Below are positions 50,739 to 64,000 of a stretch of DNA of 64,000 nucleotides, one piece after another; within the stretch, counting starts at the first letter, position 1, and each line of letters starts with the position of its first letter. The translations under genes and the position numbers were made by a program. Under the pieces are notes generated by a model. That model did not search any database. It saw only the letters and a list, made by a program, of their open reading frames with translations, and was not told where the DNA came from. The DNA comes from Dirofilaria immitis (lineage: Eukaryota > Nematoda > Chromadorea > Rhabditida > Onchocercidae), in assembly GCA_024305405.1 (NCBI GenBank), contig JAKNDB010000108.1, positions 760,001-824,000 of the forward strand. Direction: 5' to 3'.

Positions 50739-53324
50739 AGTTTTTTGTCAAATATAATTTTAGGTTTAAACATTTAGAATGATATTAGCTCTCTCAAAAA
50801 AAAAAACAAAATCATTTTGACTTTTAATAGAAATAATGCTTTCTATTACAATCATTTTATAATTAATGTAATCAATAATAGCTTATAGAAAATTTTGGTA
50901 AAATTATTTCGAATATATTTTTACAATATTCTCAGAAAAGAATACGAACATAAAATACTAATAATATTTTCCAAGATATTTTTTTCTTTTTTTTTCTAAT
51001 ATTTTTCTAAATTCAATTATCTATTTGGCGTGAATAAAACATTTTGTCTAGCTGTTTCATGTCAAAAAAAATGTAAAATTTAATAATGTTTTATGCATAA
51101 ATTTTAAGGCCGTTTTTTTGTCGAGAAAAGGGAAGGAACACTATTGTTTATATTAAGTTAAGGCCTAAATTGCTGAATTTTTTGAGACTGAGGAAGCTTA
51201 TTTCCATTCTAAGAATAGCTTATTTATGAATTTTTTTTTTTTTTTTGTGCTTCTCTACTATCATTTTTACGTCTTTTTATTCATTTTTTTTTCTTTTTTA
51301 TTACAAGTCGATCAAAAATTAAATTGTTAAAAGTTAGATAATAATGATAATGTATGCAATATTTAAACAATTAATCTTCTAGATGATTGAATTCAGTAAA
51401 ATTTAGGAAATTTTCCTAGCAGAATAATGTTCATTTTAAAATGAACATTATTCCGAAATACTTTTTTTTTTTTTTTTTTTATTTAACATGAAAAATTATA
51501 ACATGCAATTAAAAGATGATGGAAAATATTCCCATTTCAGATTTTTTCTTGCTTGCTAATTTTCAATGTTCACTACAACTTAAATAATTGATAATCATTT
51601 AGAATCATAAAATGAAGAATTTCTATTTTTCTATTCGAATTTCAATGGCATAACATTATCATATTTGCTCGTAAATGTAAACGAAGCATATTCGTTATTA
51701 TTAGCGAATATTTCTAATCATATTTTAGCATTTCTGAATCCAAAAATTATACTTATTAAAATTTGTAATCTTACTATGTATAAATTTATATGCATAGATT
51801 TTTTGAAAAAAAATTTCGCTTTTTTTTTGTTATTTCCAAAATGTCGACAATTTTTTCCTTTTTTTTTTTTTTTTGTTGGTAAAAACAGTCAAAGATTGAA
51901 ATGAATACAAAATGATTTATAAGTATATTTCTATTATGAATTGGTAATTATTTATTTTGAGATAGCTATCGTTGGAAAAATCAAAAGGTATAATTTGTAA
52001 TCAATGATAATTTATGTAAATGTTGAAGTAAGAAGAAAAAAGAAAAAAAAGATTATTATAAATCATTTGCATTTCTTATTTTCAAATGTTTTCCATTTTC
52101 TTTTCATCAATATTATTGTTAGGCTTTGCAATAATATGCTAAATGAGGCCTGAACTTTAGAAAAATGATTGCAATGGTTTCAAATTACGGGAACTTGATG
52201 AATTTAAAAGCCCAAGTTAAACAAACAAAAAAAAAAAAAAGCAAGAAAGAAAAATAAGAAGTCATAAAAGGTTCGAAAATGGATAAGCGAATCTCATTTG
52301 ACTGAAATACTTCTCATTTTGTTTTCATACTGAAATTGAGCGAAGTCTTTCAGAAGTCATTGCATTCATTAGTTGTGATAGTAATGAATGACTTAATTCC
52401 AAATACATATTTTATTTTATGATAAATTCTTCCATTTATCAAATTTCACTATCATCGAAATATTTGCATTATTTTTATGTATGAAATAATCAAACATTTC
52501 TTTTATTATTATTTTTTAAACTTTTTTTTTTTTGCAGAAATTTATTATTTTTAAAGGTTAGGAGATAAATAAATTATTGATTATTAATTGTTTTATTGTA
52601 ATAATAAATAATTGATTGATCAATGAATGAGTTAACTAATTGATCTATTAATTTTGCGATAATTAATTATCATATTTTGTATAAAATGTTGCATATTTTT
52701 GAAATTACGTATTTTCTCTTTTGCAATATTATAATTCAAATTTCTAAAAATTAATTTCACTTTTCAGTGCGACAGTTAATTATTTGCAACCGGTTTATTT
52801 GATTTAATAATTGATTTCTCAATTATTAGTGAATGTTTAGTATTCTTCTGTCACTTGCAAAGGAGGAACTCATCAATCACCAATTCATACAAGTAAACTA
52901 TTTTGATAAATTAGCATAAATGTGATGATGATACTAAATAAAATGTATGATAGAAAGCACTGGATAAAAGAAAAAAAAAGAAAAGATTGGGTAGAGTTTC
53001 CTAATATGAAAGATATTATGACCCTTATAAAAGCTTATCTTGAAATAATTGTAATGATAATGTTCAAGTTGCGATGATAAGAATATATCATATATGTTTT
53101 GGCCATTTCAAGCAAGCCAACATGATACCACGTATATTTGTAATTAAAACTTCATCGAGCATATCAAACATAGAAACTTGATGACTTGCTTCAGAAAGAT
53201 TATTGTAAACTTTCGCTCGAATACAATGTCTGGTCATATGGCCCAATGGATGAAATGCTATCCCTAATAACTGGAAAATTCTAACTAAAGATATTACGGT
53301 TTGTGGAATAAGAGACGATTATAC

Positions 53325-53440
53325 CTTGACCTTTTCCAACGATGAATATTTTCCATTCTCGAAATTTCCTTCACGAATTCAATTACATTTTGACCTTTCC
53401 ACAGGGTGAACATTTTCCATTCTCGAAAATTTTTTTCAAG
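53325..53440. repeat. Two-copy 64-bp direct repeat upstream of the 53.5-kb gene
   Basis: Copies at about 53325 and 53389 share TTGACC(TT)TTCCA, GTGAA(C/T)ATTTTCCATTCTCG-like sequence and a TTTC end. The pair lies within 200 bp of the first recognised exon. Confidence 0.75.
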
Positions 53441-53518
53441 AAAACATTTAAATAATATTCAAATAAACTTATAAGATATACGTATAAATTGTTTAAATCT
53501 ATCATTAAAAAATTTTAG

Positions 53519-54976
53519 GTCTACAGCGTAAAAATTTGGTTGATATTGTTTACAAACAATACTGTACGAAGCAACGTGTAAATGAATCATATCGAAAATT
53601 GAAAAATGCATTTAAAAAATTACATGATGATTATTTACGTATCAAAGGGCGAAATATTTTTAGCAAATACATTCAAATGCAACAAATAATCTATGAAGTA
53701 TGGTATTTCTTATTTTATTTATCAAAATATTTTTTTTTTTTGGTTTATGTATGTTTGGTAGTTTTTGGCGAAATTTTAGAACCGGAATTTAAAATTTTTA
53801 TTTTAGATACACATGCAATGTTTGCATATTTTAAATATACACATTTCATATGATTAAATTTTAATATAACTTTGAAAAATTTTTCATTTTCTTATCATGA
53901 ATGATAAGAAAATGAAATGATAATTAGATGTATGCATATATTGCAGGTGATAATTCTTGACAAACAATATTGGCAATTAATTAATGTGCCTGAACCGAAA
54001 TTGTCAGAAGCAGCTAACGATTATGTATTACGGTTTGTTATTTGCTTTTTATTAAAATTTTGAAATTCCAAAAATTCAAAAATTAAAATTGATTAAAATG
54101 AATTTATTATTGATTGGTTCATTTCATCAGGTCGAAATTACACCGAATCTGTCATTTTTGAACTTTAGTTCATCGAAATATCTAAAATCTTATCGTATTC
54201 TAAAACTCTTCTGAAAATAATAAAATTTTTGTAATAACTTCTTATCTCTTATTATTAATAATATTTTATTAAATTTTAGGGTAATGAAACTTGTAAATAT
54301 AACACAACTAGGAGTACCTCGACGACCTGGTATTGCTGCCTTATTAGGAGTGACAACAATTGTAGAAAACGCTACCGAAACAGTTATTTTCGAAACAATA
54401 CGAAGTATAGTAATTTTAAAATTAAATTATCAAATTACAAATGATAAATACATTCTTATCATATTCTAAAAAATTTAGAATTTTCTCAAAAATAGCTAAA
54501 ATTCTAAATTAATTAAGGAAAATTTGTTAATAAAAATATATTTTAACTTCATAAACATCAAATTAGGCTTAATTTTTACTTTTAACTGCTTAAAATAATT
54601 CTTTTTTTTCAATTCATAAAATTTTATCATATTTTTAGGCTTATCAACAGATGATTTACAAGATGAATGTAACCGAATGTATGTTGCATTATATAGATTA
54701 TTACGAAAATATCTGAAACTTCGAGAAATGCTTAGAGAATTGAATTCCGATTTTCATTCTTCACGTTTTCTACCAATCATTCCACGATATAATTTATTAA
54801 AATCTATGATAAAAAATGTTATCAGGAGCCAACATTTCCCGAAATATATCATGAGCCAGATTTATAAATTTAGAGTTGTCTTATTGTTTTCTCATATATT
54901 TTGTGAATTTTATTTTTCATTTAAAAATTTAATAACGATATTTTTTTTTGTTGTTGTTTATTATAAAAATATTTGA
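53519..54976 (+). CDS. Unrecognised helical protein, four visible exons, 5' end missing
   Basis: Exons read: 53519-53701, 53947-54032, 54280-54404, 54639-54976. Phases join without conflict. The protein is alpha-helical and charged, with VDIVYKQYCTKQRVNESYRK and KLHDDYLRIKGRNIFSKYIQ at the start, PEPKLSEAANDYVLRVMKLV in the middle, and a helical leucine-rich end (MYVALYRLLRKYLKLREML). No zinc ligand, membrane segment or enzyme motif is visible in the conserved part. The last 40 or so residues before the TGA become Phe/Ile/Val-rich and low-complexity, so the true last exon may end earlier, perhaps soon after ICRSQHFP-like sequence near 54840. At least one 5' exon is missing because the first visible one starts mid-codon. 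The family is unknown; no function is assigned. Confidence 0.65.
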
Positions 54977-57900
54977 ATTATATTAAATAAGTTGAAAGTT
55001 ATGAAGAAAAAAGTTTTGTTTCTTTTTTTCCCCTCAAACATAGCAATTATATTGGCAAATAGATAGTTATGTTTGATTAATTTTATTTTAATATCTGAAA
55101 GAAAAAAAAGATTATTAAATATTTTTATTTATATGCCTTAAATATGAAACATAATCAAAAGTTTCAATAATATGATACATCCCATTTCAAAATATAAATT
55201 GCAACTTTAATTGTTTCAAAGATAAGTTTGAAAAAAAAACAGTTTAATAGGATATTTGAATGAATATTTTATAATACGAGGAATGGTAATTTAATGAGCT
55301 TATGTTTTTTAATTTGTTAATTTTATCATCAAGAATAAAATAAAGCATTGATCTCTATGTTAGTGAAATTGTTAAATGATATTTATAAATGTTGAAAAAA
55401 ATAAATGATAAAGTTTCAAATCATAATTAATTAATGAATGGCACAAAAAAAAAAAACAACATTCATGTAATAATAAATGCTTATTGCAATAAATTTTAAT
55501 GTTCCCTTAATTTATATCATTTTTTCATCAATCGCCAAACTTTTAAAAGAGGTTTTAAGAGGAAGGTTTAAATTACTCAATTTAAATATAGTTAAAAATT
55601 ATTCCATAACGAGCTTAGAAGAATCGAGAAAATAGCGCAAACGATCTTCACACATATGCATTATGAGTTTCAAAATTATATATTCAAAGTTATCATCGAG
55701 ATTAAACTTTTTACAAGGCTGAAAATTAAGCCTATCATTAATTTATTTATAATAAAATTTTAATATGCCCAATCAATCTTTCTCGCTCATCATAGCATAA
55801 TAAAATATGTTATAAATTAGTTGATAGAATCTATTGGAAGTTTTCAAATAATAATCAATACCTATCATTATTGATTTTTGCTTAATGAAAATATTTAAAA
55901 ATTTTTATTACAAATTCCTACACTGTGACAATCAATAGATAAAATTATCAGTGATGCAATTTATTCGTACCGTTTTTTACGATATTGAAATTTTGTTATA
56001 AATTTTCTATTTGAAATTATTGTCATTTAATTTTGATCAATCAATTAGCTAATAATATTCATTTTTCTGAGCAAAAAATATAACCCAAAAATAAAAATTC
56101 AGATTATTGCGAACTATCGGAAAAGTTTGTACGATTTTTGATCGGAGCAGAATTATTAATTGATGCGTAATTTTTGAAATTTCCAAATTCCGCTGTATAT
56201 ATAATTCTTTTCATAAAATTAACGAAATACTTATGCAACAAATTCAAAATTCTTAAATTTTCGCTTAATGTTTGTTCTTTTTTTTTTTCGAGATTAAATT
56301 TACTAGACAATTTTAAAAGAACATTCTGATCGATTGATTAATTGATGCAATCGATCAGTGCTCAAAATTTTATCATCGAAACAATCTAAATGTCGTTAAA
56401 TTTAATGAATTTTATTCCTAACATATATAATCGAAATGCGACGCTTTTTTTGTTTTAATATTAATTATGATATGATCGTAGAAAAACGGAACTTAAATAT
56501 GAAAAGAATAAATTAAATTTATGTCCTAATAATATTTCATTCTAAAATTTGACAAATTTTTTTCTAAAATTAGATTTTTCTTATCGATTATCATTGCAAA
56601 ATTTCGAAAATAATTGCTTTATCAATATTTATTTTATTCCATGTAAAATAAATTTAAATTATAATTTTATAAAATTTTCCAAAATTAAGAAAAAAATCAT
56701 TATATATCGATTAAACATTATTATTCATATTTAAATTTCAATGCAATAATGAAAATTAAATTAAAATAATATAGATCATTGTAGTAAAATACATTGCTGC
56801 TCGATACGACGTTTATTTACAAAATGATGTTTCGTGTATCTCATTTAAATGGATAATAATACAAACTCGAATAATCATTACTAATTAATTAGCTAATTAA
56901 TAATTAATTAATCAAATTTTTTTAATCAGAAAATTGTCTGATAATATTTTAATATATTCAAAATTATACTTTCCTGATTAAAACATAAATTATTCCAACA
57001 TATGAAAAATGATAAAAAAAAAATTTTGTCCATAACACCGTATCAGATCCGTTTATACATTTACCAATATAATCAGATTTTTTTTCCCCTTTAAACTTCT
57101 GACGATACTTTCGTAAATTTATTTGAAAATATCAAAGAAATATCTATCATATTCATACCTTTGATAACAATATCATATCCTTGATAACAACATACTTATG
57201 ATAATACACAATTTTTGTGTTGTGAAAAATTACTGAAGAAAATTTTAGAATATTCAAAGAGACTTAAATTCACGCATATTATACAGCAATTCTTTATTTT
57301 ATTAAAAGTTTGAAATTTTTTCAGATTTTAGAAACGAAAAAAATTACAACAGTGATTAATGGGATCAAAATTTTATGAATCGATGGAAGAACTAAAATAA
57401 GATTAGTAAAATTTTAAATATATTTAGATATATGGCATATTCAATTAATTGTTGGCTGAATTATTCCGGATTAGCAAAACCTGTTTTTGGTACTGATAAG
57501 ATTAACCTCGTGCAACCTTCATGAGAAATGATAATTTTATTTTGCAAAGTTCATCGCTCTACAATCTAGTCAGCGGTATTTGTGATGCTGATAATAATCA
57601 ATTTTATTTTCGATTTTAGTGAAATGTTTTCTTGCATCTTATCAATCATAGTTCCAAAAAATGATCCCATCATGAAATAACCTAATTATCCCATTTGATT
57701 TTTACGATTTTTTTTTCTGCATGAATTTTGGAAAATAAAGTTTCACTTAAATGATAGGTTTTAATGTGATAAAATATTGCTGACATTTGAAATTTTAAGT
57801 TTCATTCATATTTTTTAGGACCGAATCCTCTTTAAGCATCAAAACCCAATTATTATTCCTTGAAATGTCATAGATAATTTTTCAGTGATAAAAAAAGTTT

Positions 57901-60900
57901 ATCATAACTTTACATCATTAACTATGATTTGATGACTTAGAGTTGATACGATTGGAATTAATAATTAACAATAATATTAGCCGATCAATAAATTTGGTAA
58001 TTTTGATCACCATCAATTTTGCTTCAATTACTTATTTCGCAATTCAATGGAATAAGTAAATCCGGAAATTCGAAAATAGAGAAATTATCTTATCGAGCAT
58101 CCAACTAATCTCTCATGATATTTGAAGTAGTAAATATATTTATCATTTAATAAAATATCAGTTTTAATTGGAATTTAAATTTTATAATTTTTTTTTCGTT
58201 GCAATTGCATCAAATGAATCAATTTTTCTCATACATGCAGAATTAATACAAATTAATTTTTAAAAATTCTTGAAATTCAATTGAAAATTAATATTTACAT
58301 CATCTCTTAATAAAATTGTTTTCCTTAAAGATTTATTTATCATTCGAAATATAACGATTAGTAGGTGCAATTTTTATACTTCTATTTATGTGAAATAAAA
58401 TTGATGAAATGATTAAATATCAATATCATATTTTTTAAAAAAAAAAAACATAAATATTTATTACATGAAATAAAAACAAATTTTGTTATTTTATTGCTAT
58501 TCATTTTTTAACAAACATCATCATCTTTTCAATTTTTATCTATATGCAATTGAATTTATCATACTTGCGAATTATACATTTGTTATTGAAATGTTTTAGC
58601 GAACTTTTCCGATACATTTTAAAATGATTATTTATATCGCTTGTTATATTTTAATTAAAAATTTTCGATTCAACAAACAAAAATTAAAATAAACAAAAGA
58701 CAGAAAAAAAGGAAGAACTGGAAAATACATTTTAAAATTACAAATTTTTTCACAAAATTTTTTCGAAATAACTGATATCATATCATATCATATATATATA
58801 TGTTGAGTTGTATTAAATTCTTAACTTTTTTCTAAACAAGAAAATCCCTCCAAATTTGGATATTGGGTATAATAAAATTCCAACAACATTAATTCAGGAA
58901 ATTCGCAATATCGGATGAACATATATGCATAAACATATATCGAATGATCAGAGGAACGCATCATTGCCGATCAAACAGTATATGTATGACAGTGATCAAT
59001 TTTGTGATCGATGAATGGATATTTGAAATATTGAATCGAACAAAGAGTACAAAGCGATGCAATAAAACGAATGAAAAGAATTTCGTAACCAAAAAAAAAA
59101 AAAAAAATTACAGTTTAAAAAAATTTCACAATTTGCAGAATTACGATTTAAAAATTATTCTATACTTCGCAAAATCACAATTTAAAAGGATTTCGTAAAT
59201 TGCAAAATTATAATTAAAAATTTCGTATTTCAAAGATTACACTTTTTTTTTTTTGTCTTATTTTATTTCCATACTCTGATGACATTCATTACTACTGATT
59301 TTATACTATCACTGCTATCATTACTATACTCCGATATAATTTTCTTTCGACAAGGGTCAAGGTCTGCCATTTGCATGGACACAATTCAAAGTATCAGTTT
59401 TATCGATCAAAACATTTTAACAATTGGATTTGAAAGTTGATTACGTAATTAATTGTAACGGCTGAAAAATATCACTATCAAGGCATATTCCCGGATATAA
59501 CCTGAAAATATAGAAAACTGATTGTTAAAAAAAAAAAATCTCAATGATTATATTGAAAAATAACATTGCAAAGGAGTGAAATGATTGATATTTCAGTAAA
59601 CAAAAAAAAAAAATCTGAAAAATTACAAAAATTTTGATTTTAATCTAGCAGAACTTAAATATTTATTATTGCGAAATAATTGGAAATCATTAAATATTAA
59701 ATTAATTATTTTCCATAAATTCATCCAACAACTAATTTCTTCAAACTTTTTTAAAAACAAAATTTTAGAAAAGATTAATATAAGAGGAATATATTTGCTT
59801 AATTATTTTATGCAAAATATTTCTTCAACATTCATAATACTCTATCCATATATGTATGATCTACGATCAGGAAAAAATATTTAAGAAAAAGAAAAATATA
59901 AACATGTTAAAGCTGAGATAGAGAAATAATTTAAAAAAAAAAAAAAGAGAAATAATTTTTGAAAATTGAAGGAAACTGCAAAATTCATGTATAGAGAAAA
60001 CTTGTTTTTGACAATTTTATTGCCTATCGTTTTTCTTTTTTTTTTTTTTTTCTCGAGAATTACTTTTCATATCAATCGTTTATCATATCAAAAGTTTCAA
60101 AAATTAAAAAATATTTGATTTCATCGTCTATTCAAATTTTAATCATTTTTGATATTTTTTTTTTTGTTTGAATAATATGAAAGTGTTGGAATAGATTAAT
60201 TAAAATTAGCATTGTATTGGATTGAAAATGTTTACATTTCAATGAATGTATTCTCATATATTTGTTTGCTAATATATCTGTTTAAATAATTGAAATGTAT
60301 TCTATTTTTATCATTTCTTTATATTGAATATATCAATTGGAATTAATTTGAAATATGAAAAAGAATTAATTATAATTTTAAATTATTTTGTTGAAATTTT
60401 TTATTTATTTCATTATTTATTTCAAATAATAAAATTTGCTTAACATTTTATTTTTATTATAAATATAAGCAATTATGGAAAAATTGATATAAACAAATGA
60501 CGCAAAAATGATAAGTTGAAAATATCATGCTTTTAATTATCATAAATATCACGATTTTTGCATGCAAAACAAGTCTTAACAAACTATGACATTTTTAACT
60601 TACCTGAATCTATATCATTGATTTGGTTGCTATAGTGATAAGATATAAAATTTTATGATTACTTACTTACTTGCTTTATGCAGTTTCATCATTATTCTTT
60701 TATTCTTTTTTTTTTTTTTCTTTTTTGTTTTGTTTCTCCTCCCATTTTTCGTGTGATAAATGAAGCAGTAACTTTCACTTTATCTTTATCAAATATTATC
60801 ATATCGCTTTTCCTTTCTTCGCCTATATATGCGTATATGTTTTCCGATAATTTTTGTTAATTATTTTATTTTAAAAGTTAATATTTTTAAAAAAATACAA

Positions 60901-61368
60901 ATTTTTTTCACAATTTTCTCGAAATTCTCGAAATTCCATATGCAAAATTATTATTCATTAGTATTAAATAATATCAAATTTATAATCTAATTCTAATTAT
61001 CCCTTTTTTTTTTTTTTTTAATTTCATTTCCTTCTCATGCCTTATCATCATTATATGATAAAAGATAGGGGAAAAAAAATCTCAAAACACTGATTTTTTT
61101 CTCTTACCTTTCTTTGAACTTTTTCTATTTTTTGCTTTTGAAAGTTTTGCGAGGAAAAAATGAACAGTGTAACTTTATAATTTAATTTTGAATAATTTAT
61201 TTAATGAAAAAAAAAGCGCAAGCGAAAGAAATAAAAAGAATAAAGAAAAATGAGAAGAAAAAACAAATAATTTATCCTTATTTCAGGATCAATGCTGTAT
61301 TATTTGCTAATATTTCTTATGTTTCATCAATTACAGGTGAATTACCTGTATTTTTCAATAACATCAAC

Positions 61369-61403
<35 letters not shown>

Positions 61404-61533
61404 TATTTTTATTTTTTCAAAGAAATATTATCATATTTGAAAGTTTGAATTTTTGAAAAACTTTAAAATTTTAAATCATTTCAGCTCAATTTTAATTTCG
61501 TTTCATAATTGAAAATATATTTATTCATTTCAG
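54977..61533. other. Gene-poor AT-rich region
   Basis: About 6.5 kb without a supported exon. Open frames present are short and of low complexity. Possible small exons could be hidden, for example near 58940-59060, where composition is slightly more balanced, but nothing is firm. Confidence 0.45.
61367..61400. repeat. (TA)n simple repeat
   Basis: An uninterrupted TA run followed by GTATATATT. Confidence 0.9.
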
Positions 61534-62748
61534 AAAAATAATGCAGAAATGGAAACAACTACAGTACTTACTGCAATGCAAACAACAAATGGTTTTAAAT
61601 TTTACATTTATATACTTAAAAATTTAGTCTACAAGAAAATTGTTTGGATAAACAACAATTGAACTTATAAAATATATAATTTCCATAATTCCCACCTTTG
61701 CAATTTAATATTTTATGAAATTCCCACTTTTAGAATTATAATTTCTCAAAGTGTCTGCATAACTTCGCTCATACATTTTTAAGGTCGAATTTTTCGTATC
61801 AATCATAATTTTAGAACATCCTCATCGCAATTTCTCCTGATCAATCAAAAAAAAATCTTCTACTAAAATTTGATACATTCTGACAATATTGCCTTTATTT
61901 TTCTCCTTTCGTCTTTTATCCTTTCTCTTATCTAACTTTTCATTGTAATCAAAAAAATTTGTTATCATGAAATCAAGTGTTAATTTTCGTGTTGTTATCA
62001 TTCATCCAATAAAAAAAAAAAAGAAAAGAAGACATATATAAATCCAAATGTAATAATTCGATAATAGAAGAAATATTTTAATTCCTTTTATTGATTTGTT
62101 TAACAACTTCTAGCTTCTTCTTTGCATACATACCGGATAAAAAATCACTATAAAACTTGATAAATCGATTGAACAAATAAAAAAAAATACCGGTTTTTTT
62201 TATTTTTTTAAAAACATATTTAAGAATTTTATATGTTTAATTTTAATGCGAAGAAAAAAAAAGATTCTCATAGCTAATAATAATTATGGAAATATTTTGA
62301 GCATTTTCAATAAGCCGTATGCAATTTAATATATTTTAAAATGTTAGCTTAAAATCAATCTTACCTAAAACGAAAATATTCATTCTAAAAAAAAAAAAAA
62401 AAGACTACTTTCAATTTCATGCATATGTATATAAGTGCAAATCAAATGTAATTAATTTTCTATTGTATTTGTTGTGGTGCAGAATAGATCACTAATTCAA
62501 TATTTATTCATTTGTTAATTGAATTGATAAAGTTTTAATTATAGAACATAAATAGGCCCAATATTTTAATTCAAAAATTATCCAATTTTATTCCTGAAAT
62601 TCTTTCTCGCAAACATTAATTATTATTTATTTCAGGAGTAACAGAAACAAGTATATTAGTAACTACAAAAGGAACTCAATGTTTGGTACCATTAACAACG
62701 ATTTCAGGATGGCTTACACTTATGTCTATTTTATATGAAGTTATCTGA
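61534..62748 (+). CDS. Possible two-exon small gene or 3' end of a gene
   Basis: Exon 61534-61591 follows an ATTTCAG acceptor and ends at a GT, leaving one base. Exon 62636-62748 follows ATTTCAG and takes up that phase exactly, running to a TGA. From the ATG at 61549 the product would be 51 residues, Thr-rich (METTTVLTAMQTTNG) with a hydrophobic C-terminus (ISGWLTLMSILYEVI). The matching phases and clean acceptors are the only support. It could be the end of a longer Thr-rich secreted or GPI-type protein whose upstream exons I did not find, or chance. Confidence 0.35.
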
Positions 62749-64000
62749 AGTTTTCAATATCTATAAGCATTTTTTCAATAAGCATGTCTATTATCAGTAT
62801 ACGAAATTTATTTTTGTTTTTATTATTGAACAATTTATTTGTAGGATTTTGTATGAGATTATTTCAATCATAGTTTGAAATAAAAAAAAAAAAAAAAAAG
62901 AATTAAAACGATTCGTATACTTACCTCATATTCGAATTATTTCGGTAAGATTTTGAAAATTTATACGACGATCGCATAAGAAACGAAATGATTGATATAA
63001 AATCGTTATAAATTAATTGTAGAAATAAAAGAAATTATTTGATAAAATGCTTCTTGCAATGCGTAAAATGTAGAAAAATTTTTCTATTTTAAATTTAAAA
63101 TTCTTTAAATAATTTCTGATATTTTCATTGCCTAATCTTCCTAAAATAGCTAACATCAAGTAAAGCGATTAAAAATTTTCATTATTTTTATCATTCGCTA
63201 CATTTTGATATTTTTTTTTCTTGTATTTCAATTAAATACGGTATTATTTGAATTCATGCATATAAGATAATGAAATATATATATATATATATCCTTCCGA
63301 AGAAAATATTTGAATCAGTTCGATTATATCTATTCTAAAATGATGACTAGGTTTGAAATAATTTTGAAAATGAGAAAATATTTAAATATTAACGTCTTAA
63401 TAATCAAAATATTTGGGGGCCTATTAGAATTTAAGCTTCTTACTAATTAATGCTAATTAATAAATTCAACCTGCCTCTTTAATATTTTAAAGTTTCTCTT
63501 CTTCCAATCTTCAATTACAAGAATGAAACGACGGAAATGATATATTAGAAATATTCAGATTTGATGGAGTATCTTTCACTTTTCAGCTACAAGAATGAAA
63601 TGACAGAAATGATATATTAGATACACTCAGATTTGACGGAGTATCTTTCAATCTGAAGATAAGAACAGACGAGATGATAAAATTAAATGAAATTATTGAA
63701 TAATTTAAGAATTATCAATTCAAACTATGAAACGAATAAAATAGTTTAACAAAGAATAATAATCAACAAAATTATTAAAAGATATAAAATAAAAATTACA
63801 AATTGAATTATTTCCGATTTTATATAATTTAAAATAAAATTCTAAAAGATAAGGTTGACAAATTTGATAAAATTATAGCTTAATTATACATAACAAGATA
63901 ACTTATAATTTAAAAATTACAACAAATATAAAATATTAATTTATTTTGATACATAGCATTCAATTTTCAATATTTCATTATTTCAATGATATATGCATCC
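62749..64000. other. AT-rich region to the window end
   Basis: No supported gene. A (TA)n run lies at about 63275-63292 and a two-copy repeat at 63516-63657. Confidence 0.5.
63516..63657. repeat. Two-copy 72-bp tandem repeat
   Basis: Copies at about 63516 and 63588 both begin TACAAGAATGAAA and share GAAATGATATATTAGA and GGAGTATCTTTCA. Confidence 0.9.

Larger units (their letters stand above)
42625..53518. other. Long gene-poor AT-rich region
   Basis: Nearly 11 kb with no exon I can support. It may hold 5' exons or regulatory DNA of the minus-strand membrane gene and of the gene at 53.5 kb. It contains an (AAT)n run, two GC-richer islands (43720-43880 and 45490-45710) and several degenerate local duplications listed separately. 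Confidence 0.5.

Noticed and set aside
1..64000. CRISPR arrays, bacterial operons or viral genes
   Set aside because: The tandem repeats lack unique spacers and lie in introns; all recognisable genes are spliced nematode genes.

Overview
The window looks like part of a nematode chromosome, most probably a filarial or other spirurid worm. The DNA is very AT-rich. Genes are split into many short exons with introns of roughly 100-900 bp. Acceptors are the strict nematode type (TTTTCAG or TTTTAG), and the recognisable proteins are animal ion channel, innexin and ERI-type nuclease families. No bacterial or viral gene was seen.

Layout, left to right. (1) 285-16764 (+): most of a T-type voltage-gated calcium channel alpha-1 subunit (cca-1/CaV3 type), 38 exons, cut at its 5' end by the window edge. 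(2) 16765-19806: intergenic AT-rich DNA with two GC-richer islands just upstream of the next gene. (3) 19807-22972 (+): an innexin (gap-junction subunit), first coding exon not found. (4) 23919-29754 (-): a large multi-exon gene for a helical protein I cannot identify. (5) 31173-36985 (+): a BED-finger gene derived from a hAT transposase, with 16 exons and no terminal inverted repeats seen. A decayed extra copy of its last exon lies at 36120-36272. (6) 39073-40524 (+): an ERI-family (ERI3-like) DEDDh 3'-5' exonuclease. (7) 41430-42624 (-): a small multi-membrane-segment protein, not identified. (8) 42625-53518: about 11 kb of gene-poor AT-rich DNA with degenerate local duplications. (9) 53519-54976 (+): an unrecognised helical protein. 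(10) 54977-64000: gene-poor DNA, with one possible two-exon small gene near 61.5-62.7 kb.

Two themes stand out. First, the hAT-derived gene has lost the recognisable catalytic positions but kept the fold and the dimerisation region, which suggests host domestication. Second, exon phases and protein homology disagree by exactly one base at about eight places in four unrelated genes, almost always inside or beside a mononucleotide run. This points to uncorrected indel errors in the sequence rather than to pseudogenes, and it explains why single-frame reading breaks these genes. All coordinates for exon ends were read by eye and may be off by a base or two.
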